Made by a program: the position numbers and the translations under genes. Below the pieces are notes generated by a model. That model saw only the letters and a list, made by a program, of their open reading frames with translations, made no database searches and was not told where the DNA came from. Positions 34,190 to 38,035 of a DNA stretch of 38,035 bases are shown piece after piece (the first letter of the stretch is position 1; every line of letters starts with the position of its first letter). The stretch comes from Russula earlei (Eukaryota; Basidiomycota; Agaricomycetes; Russulales; Russulaceae): contig JAGFNK010000502.1 in the NCBI GenBank assembly GCA_025769875.1, forward strand, positions 1-38,035. The letters run 5' to 3'.

Positions 34190-37100
34190 TTAACGTATTA
34201 GGGTGATGGAACCTTTTTTATCGAGGGTAATACCACTTTGTATGCTTACTCTTAACACATACACATATACACCTACCGGTTGTTGCGAACCTTTATAAGT
34301 ACCATCCCAGCCTTTGTTCTGATCATTCGATTCAAATACAAGGGTACCCGACTGGTTGTAGATTCGCATATTCATGGCTGTGATAACCGTGCCTTTTACA
34401 GTCAGCACATCATTCTTTCCATCGCCATTGGGTGTAAAGACATTGGGAACGAATACGTCATCATATAAATTGTTGATAACAGTTACCGTAAGGGTATCTA
34501 TATCTATACAACCTTCATTTGTTTTTGCTGTTACCTGGTACAGCCTGGTAACATCTGCGGTAAGCGTTTGGCTGGTAGCCGTTTGGTTAGGAAACAGGTT
34601 AGCGGGTTGCCAGGAGGTTACCTGGTAGGGTAAAGAAGAAGAGGTTGTTACTATAAACGGATTACCTATAATTACCGGGTTGGGGCTGGCAGCCAGTGTT
34701 ACAGAAAAGTCTTCTACGGTAACCGTTACAGCCGCAGTATTGATACATGCTTTATCGCTCGTAGCCGTAGCCGTGTAAGTAGTGGTGGTTACAGGTGTTA
34801 CCGAAATTGGATTGCCTGTATTACCGCTCCATTGTACGGTAGAAGAAGCATCTGTATTGGCAGTAAGGGATAGGGTACTACCTAAACAAATGGTAGCATC
34901 TGCATTGACTGTTATGAATGGTTTGGGATCTATTGTTACAGGATATAAGACGCTGCTGTTGCCACAGGTGCCGGTTACTGTATAGCTGATTGTCACAGTA
35001 CCACCTGCAATGCCTGTTACTATACCATTATTGTCTATAGTTGCTTTGGAAGGATCGCTGTTGCTCCATACGCCACCTGGTGTAACATCATTCAAAATAA
35101 TAGTAGCGCCTTCACATGCGGCATCAGGCCCGGTAATAGTTGCCACTGTTGGGGCAGCTATTATCGTTATAGTACCACTGATAGTAAGCGGCGCACAGCT
35201 ACCAGTTACCGTTACGGTATATGGAAAAGTTCCTGCAGCAGTGGGCATACCGCTGATGGTAAATATACCTGCATTATATACACCCGTAACACCAGGTGGT
35301 AAGCTGCCGGTTGTAATAGCTGCGTTACTACCACTGCCACCGATAGCATAAGTGATATTGGTGATCGCATTACCGGCACATACGGTTTGTGCATCTGTAC
35401 CCGTGGCTGAACTCAATGTGATTGTTGCATTGGGGTTCACCATAATAGTACCACTGATAGTAGCAGGAGCGCAGCTGCCGGTTGCAGTGATGGCATAAGG
35501 ATAAGTACCTGTGATGGCAGGTGTGCCACTAATGGTAAATACACCCGCATTATACACACCTGTTACACCTGCCGGTAAACCACCGCCTGTGATACTGGCA
35601 TTGTTACCGCTACCGCCAATGCTATAGGTAATATCGGTAATTGTATTACCGGCACATGCAGTTTGTGCATCTGTACCCGTGGCTGAACTCAATGTGATTG
35701 TTACATTGGGGTTCACTACAATATCCATTGTAGTAGTAGCCGCACACTGGCCCGTTGACGGAGTGAATGTATAAGTAGTAGTACCAGCTGCAGCGGTGCT
35801 AACCAGGGCATTCCAGGTACCGGTAATACCATTATTGGAAATGCCAGGTAATACCGGGGCCGCTGCATTCAAACATACCGGGGGAATAGCCGTAAAAGCA
35901 GGAATAGTAGTGGCGATGGTGAGATCAACATTGTTATCTCTACCTGTTGCTGCAACATTACTGCTTACCACCCGGATACGATATTGGGTGCCCGTAGGAG
36001 TATTGGCCGGTATTACGGCATTGATGGTTCCGGAAAAAGGACTGCCTGTACCGGTAAGGGTACCTATGTTTACCGGGCTGGCAAAGGAACCGGAAGCATC
36101 AGATAACTGTGCAGTAAATACGTTACCACTGTTAAAGGTACCGTTAGCTGTAAATGGAACACTCACAGCATTGGAGATACCTGAACAGAACGGGCTGCCT
36201 GTAACAGTACCTGTAACAATACTGGTACTATTACCTGGCACAAGTTTGAGCAGGAAGGCATCATTACTACCCTGGGAAGTAAAATAGTTTGTTATTACAG
36301 GATCAGGATCAAAATCTACCGTTAGCGTGAACTGGCCTGCCAGGTAGATACTGCCAGTGGCAGGATCGGTTATAATAGTACAGGGAATAGTGCTGGAACC
36401 AGTGCCACCAAAGCCTTCTGCCCAGGTATAATTGGCGCCATTATCCAATACCATCGCAAAAGCACTCCTGATGCCGGCGGAAGTAAGATTAGCTGTTGAG
36501 GGGCCGGGATCAAAATCTGCGGTTCCCCCAAAATTCCCGGCAACATATATATTGCCCGCAGCATCGGTAGTAATGCTTCTGCCAACGCTGGTACCAGTGC
36601 CACCCATAGCCCTGGCCAGGATATAATTACCGGCAGCATCCAGCTTCCATACAAATACATTCGTACTGGTACCTGTTGCCGTTAAATTGGCAATACCCGG
36701 TCCGGGATCAAAATCCACTGTTTGCGAAAACGATCCGGTAACATACACATTACCCATAGCATCCAGGTGAAGCGCATATCCCTGGTCCGTACCGGCTGCG
36801 CCTGCTGTATTTACCCATACATAATTACCCGACGCATCCAGCTTTGAAACAAAAATATCGCTAATGGCAATGCCGGGGGCAGTACGGTTTACAACACCAC
36901 TGCCGGGATTGAAATCCAATGTTCCGTAGAAATAGCCTGTTGTATATATATTGCCGGAAGCATCTAAGGCAATATCCAGCGATTCACCACCGTTGGGATA
37001 GACGGCAGTATTGACAAACCCCCTGGCCCACACAAAATTACCCGATGCATCCAGCTTTAAAATAAAAGGGGCGCTACTGACACCTGTTGTTAGAGTAACA

Positions 37101-37648
37101 GTACCTGGCCCGGGATCAAAATCTACTGTTTCTGAAAATGTCCCGGTACAATAAGCATTACCGGCAGCATCCACGGCAAGCCCAAATATCTCGACAAAAG
37201 TGGCTCCCCCGGGTCCGCTAATATATTTTTCCCAAATAAGATTGCCGGCAGGGTCCAACTTTGTAATATAAGTATCACTCCCGGAAGAACTACCTGCAAC
37301 ATATATGTCACCGGCAGGATCCAGTTTGATAGCAGTTGCAGTACTGCGTCCCAATTGTTTTGACCACTGGAAATTACCGGCAGCATCGAACTTGGTAATA
37401 TATACGCCGCCGTTGAAGAGTGTAACGCCTGGTCCGGGATCCACATCTACCGTAGTGGTGATTACACCAGTAACATATACATTGCCGGCAGCATCCATGG
37501 TAGCGGCCTGGGCAAGATCTCCGGCGCCACTACCCCATATTTTAGCCCATTGAAGAGAGGGTTGTTGTGCGTTTAGCCGAACAGCAAAGAGCGAAAAGAG
37601 TAGCATCCAGGCTATTACCAGCCGTGCATTGCGTAGACGTTTTTTCAT
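34190..37648 (-). CDS. T9SS type B (CHU_C) secreted protein with seven-bladed propeller and Ig-like repeats
   Basis: 1152 aa. Signal peptide near 1-28 (LVIAWMLLFSLFAVRLNAQ). About 30-480 is a repeat propeller (SBBP type): seven units of the form AAGNVYVTG ... FDPGPG ... LDASGNFVWA, six with a DFDPGPG-like turn and one (unit 2, SSSGSDTYI) without. Ig/PKD-like segments follow, including two tandem 92-residue units (about 646-829) that begin ITLSSATGTDAQT. A CHU_C domain forms the last 90 residues (VFVPNVFTPNGDGKNDVLTV, MRIYNQSGTLVFESND, GWDGTYKGSQQPVGVYVYVL), the T9SS type B sorting signal. Probably a large cell-surface adhesin or filament protein. PorP/SprF follows in the same operon. Confidence 0.93.
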   Translation of the reverse strand: MKKRLRNARLVIAWMLLFSLFAVRLNAQQPSLQWAKIWGSGAGDLAQAATMDAAGNVYVTGVITTTVDVDPGPGVTLFNGGVYITKFDAAGNFQWSKQLGRSTATAIKLDPAGDIYVAGSSSGSDTYITKLDPAGNLIWEKYISGPGGATFVEIFGLAVDAAGNAYCTGTFSETVDFDPGPGTVTLTTGVSSAPFILKLDASGNFVWARGFVNTAVYPNGGESLDIALDASGNIYTTGYFYGTLDFNPGSGVVNRTAPGIAISDIFVSKLDASGNYVWVNTAGAAGTDQGYALHLDAMGNVYVTGSFSQTVDFDPGPGIANLTATGTSTNVFVWKLDAAGNYILARAMGGTGTSVGRSITTDAAGNIYVAGNFGGTADFDPGPSTANLTSAGIRSAFAMVLDNGANYTWAEGFGGTGSSTIPCTIITDPATGSIYLAGQFTLTVDFDPDPVITNYFTSQGSNDAFLLKLVPGNSTSIVTGTVTGSPFCSGISNAVSVPFTANGTFNSGNVFTAQLSDASGSFASPVNIGTLTGTGSPFSGTINAVIPANTPTGTQYRIRVVSSNVAATGRDNNVDLTIATTIPAFTAIPPVCLNAAAPVLPGISNNGITGTWNALVSTAAAGTTTYTFTPSTGQCAATTTMDIVVNPNVTITLSSATGTDAQTACAGNTITDITYSIGGSGNNASITGGGLPAGVTGVYNAGVFTISGTPAITGTYPYAITATGSCAPATISGTIMVNPNATITLSSATGTDAQTVCAGNAITNITYAIGGSGSNAAITTGSLPPGVTGVYNAGIFTISGMPTAAGTFPYTVTVTGSCAPLTISGTITIIAAPTVATITGPDAACEGATIILNDVTPGGVWSNSDPSKATIDNNGIVTGIAGGTVTISYTVTGTCGNSSVLYPVTIDPKPFITVNADATICLGSTLSLTANTDASSTVQWSGNTGNPISVTPVTTTTYTATATSDKACINTAAVTVTVEDFSVTLAASPNPVIIGNPFIVTTSSSLPYQVTSWQPANLFPNQTATSQTLTADVTRLYQVTAKTNEGCIDIDTLTVTVINNLYDDVFVPNVFTPNGDGKNDVLTVKGTVITAMNMRIYNQSGTLVFESNDQNKGWDGTYKGSQQPVGVYVYVLRVSIQSGITLDKKGSITLIR

Positions 37649-38035
37649 TTGTTAGATAGATTGTATAGTGATTGTTTAAGAGGTTCGTAAGGGCATGCCG
37701 GTAACCGTACACCTATTTCCAGGGGCATAGCTTTGGCAGGTTTCAAACACACATTATCCTGCTATCTCAATAAAAAATTGCGGGGGGTAGAATTGCGAAG
37801 GGTTGTTTTGAGTTTTGGGTAACAAAAAAGGGTTATGTTTTTCGGTTGCAACAGCCAGTCAGTTGGTTTATTTACACATGCTGACGATGGATTTACTAGT
37901 TCTGTGCCACGTTCTGTTAAATGATTGTTATCTGGTCTGCTTTCCGGGGTTGGATCTAAAATTTGGGTCGAATGGCTAAGTTCTGACGGCCGACAGCTGA
38001 TTACTTTATCTTTACCTTTTCAAGGAACACGGCAA
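37649..38035. other. Gene-free right end of the window
   Basis: 387 bases with no open frame or RNA gene that I can support. It should include the promoter of the 37648 gene; CAAACACA at 37744-37751 (minus-strand TGTGTTTG) is a 7-of-8 match to TAnnTTTG with a long leader. On the plus strand TATCTTTA near 38009-38016 is also 7 of 8 and could belong to a gene beyond the edge. A G/T-rich patch (about 37780-37850) has several GGGTT words but no stable hairpin. Confidence 0.5.

Noticed and set aside
35010..36287. Plus-strand open frames of 113 and 163 codons opposite the cargo gene
   Set aside because: They are antisense reflections of the Thr/Gly/Val-rich repeats of the 34190-37648 gene, with low-complexity composition.

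Overview
The window looks like a chromosomal segment of a Bacteroidota bacterium, most likely family Chitinophagaceae (Chitinophaga/Niastella-like; the genus is inferred). The evidence is: SusC/Oar-type and siderophore-type TonB receptors; a type IX secretion (T9SS) Plug protein, a PorP/SprF protein and a CHU_C-type cargo; a TamL lipoprotein; and the Bacteroidota -7 promoter motif TAnnTTTG in front of several genes. I see no phage, insertion sequence, CRISPR array, tRNA or rRNA.

Layout. 1-1572: start of an Oar-like TonB receptor (minus, cut by the window edge). 2179-3378: ribAB, then a strong terminator. 3695-8117 (minus): a probable metal-uptake operon of a small secreted protein, a TonB receptor and a PepSY-like membrane protein. 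8247-8944: two small membrane proteins. 9014-15933: an RDD gene (minus) facing a SpoIIM / membrane protein / DUF4129 / DUF4350 / MoxR / DUF58 operon. 15937-18358 (minus): an ECF sigma factor, a protein that appears to cross both membranes (Dma-like anti-sigma architecture), and a small barrel. 18441-22466: truB, tamL (minus) and a SpoU methyltransferase. 22559-25168: a LolC/FtsX-like permease and the T9SS Plug protein, divergent. 25237-25340: SRP RNA. 25383-29435: transaldolase-like aldolase, a histidine-rich leader peptide with attenuator, then hisG-hisD-hisC. 29627-33075: GH39-like glycosidase, sorbosone-dehydrogenase-like PQQ enzyme and cytochrome c. 33184-37648 (minus): a seven-bladed-propeller/Ig-like CHU_C protein followed by its likely PorP/SprF partner. 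37649-38035: no gene.

Two points cut across the window. First, five genes carry single-base length changes that break the frame (TonB receptor, PepSY protein, DUF4129, DUF4350, sorbosone dehydrogenase), and ribAB carries two that cancel. Nearly all lie in short homopolymers, and correcting each by one base restores a full-length family member. Sequencing or assembly error is therefore at least as likely as gene decay. Second, intergenic spaces hold at least six families of short repeats or palindromes, one of which supplies the start codon of the DUF58 gene.

I found no clearly unknown multi-gene defence or mobile system. The strongest candidates for new biology are the dual-membrane anti-sigma module, the SprF/propeller-cargo pair, the His-leader attenuator and the phased 11-bp repeat array.
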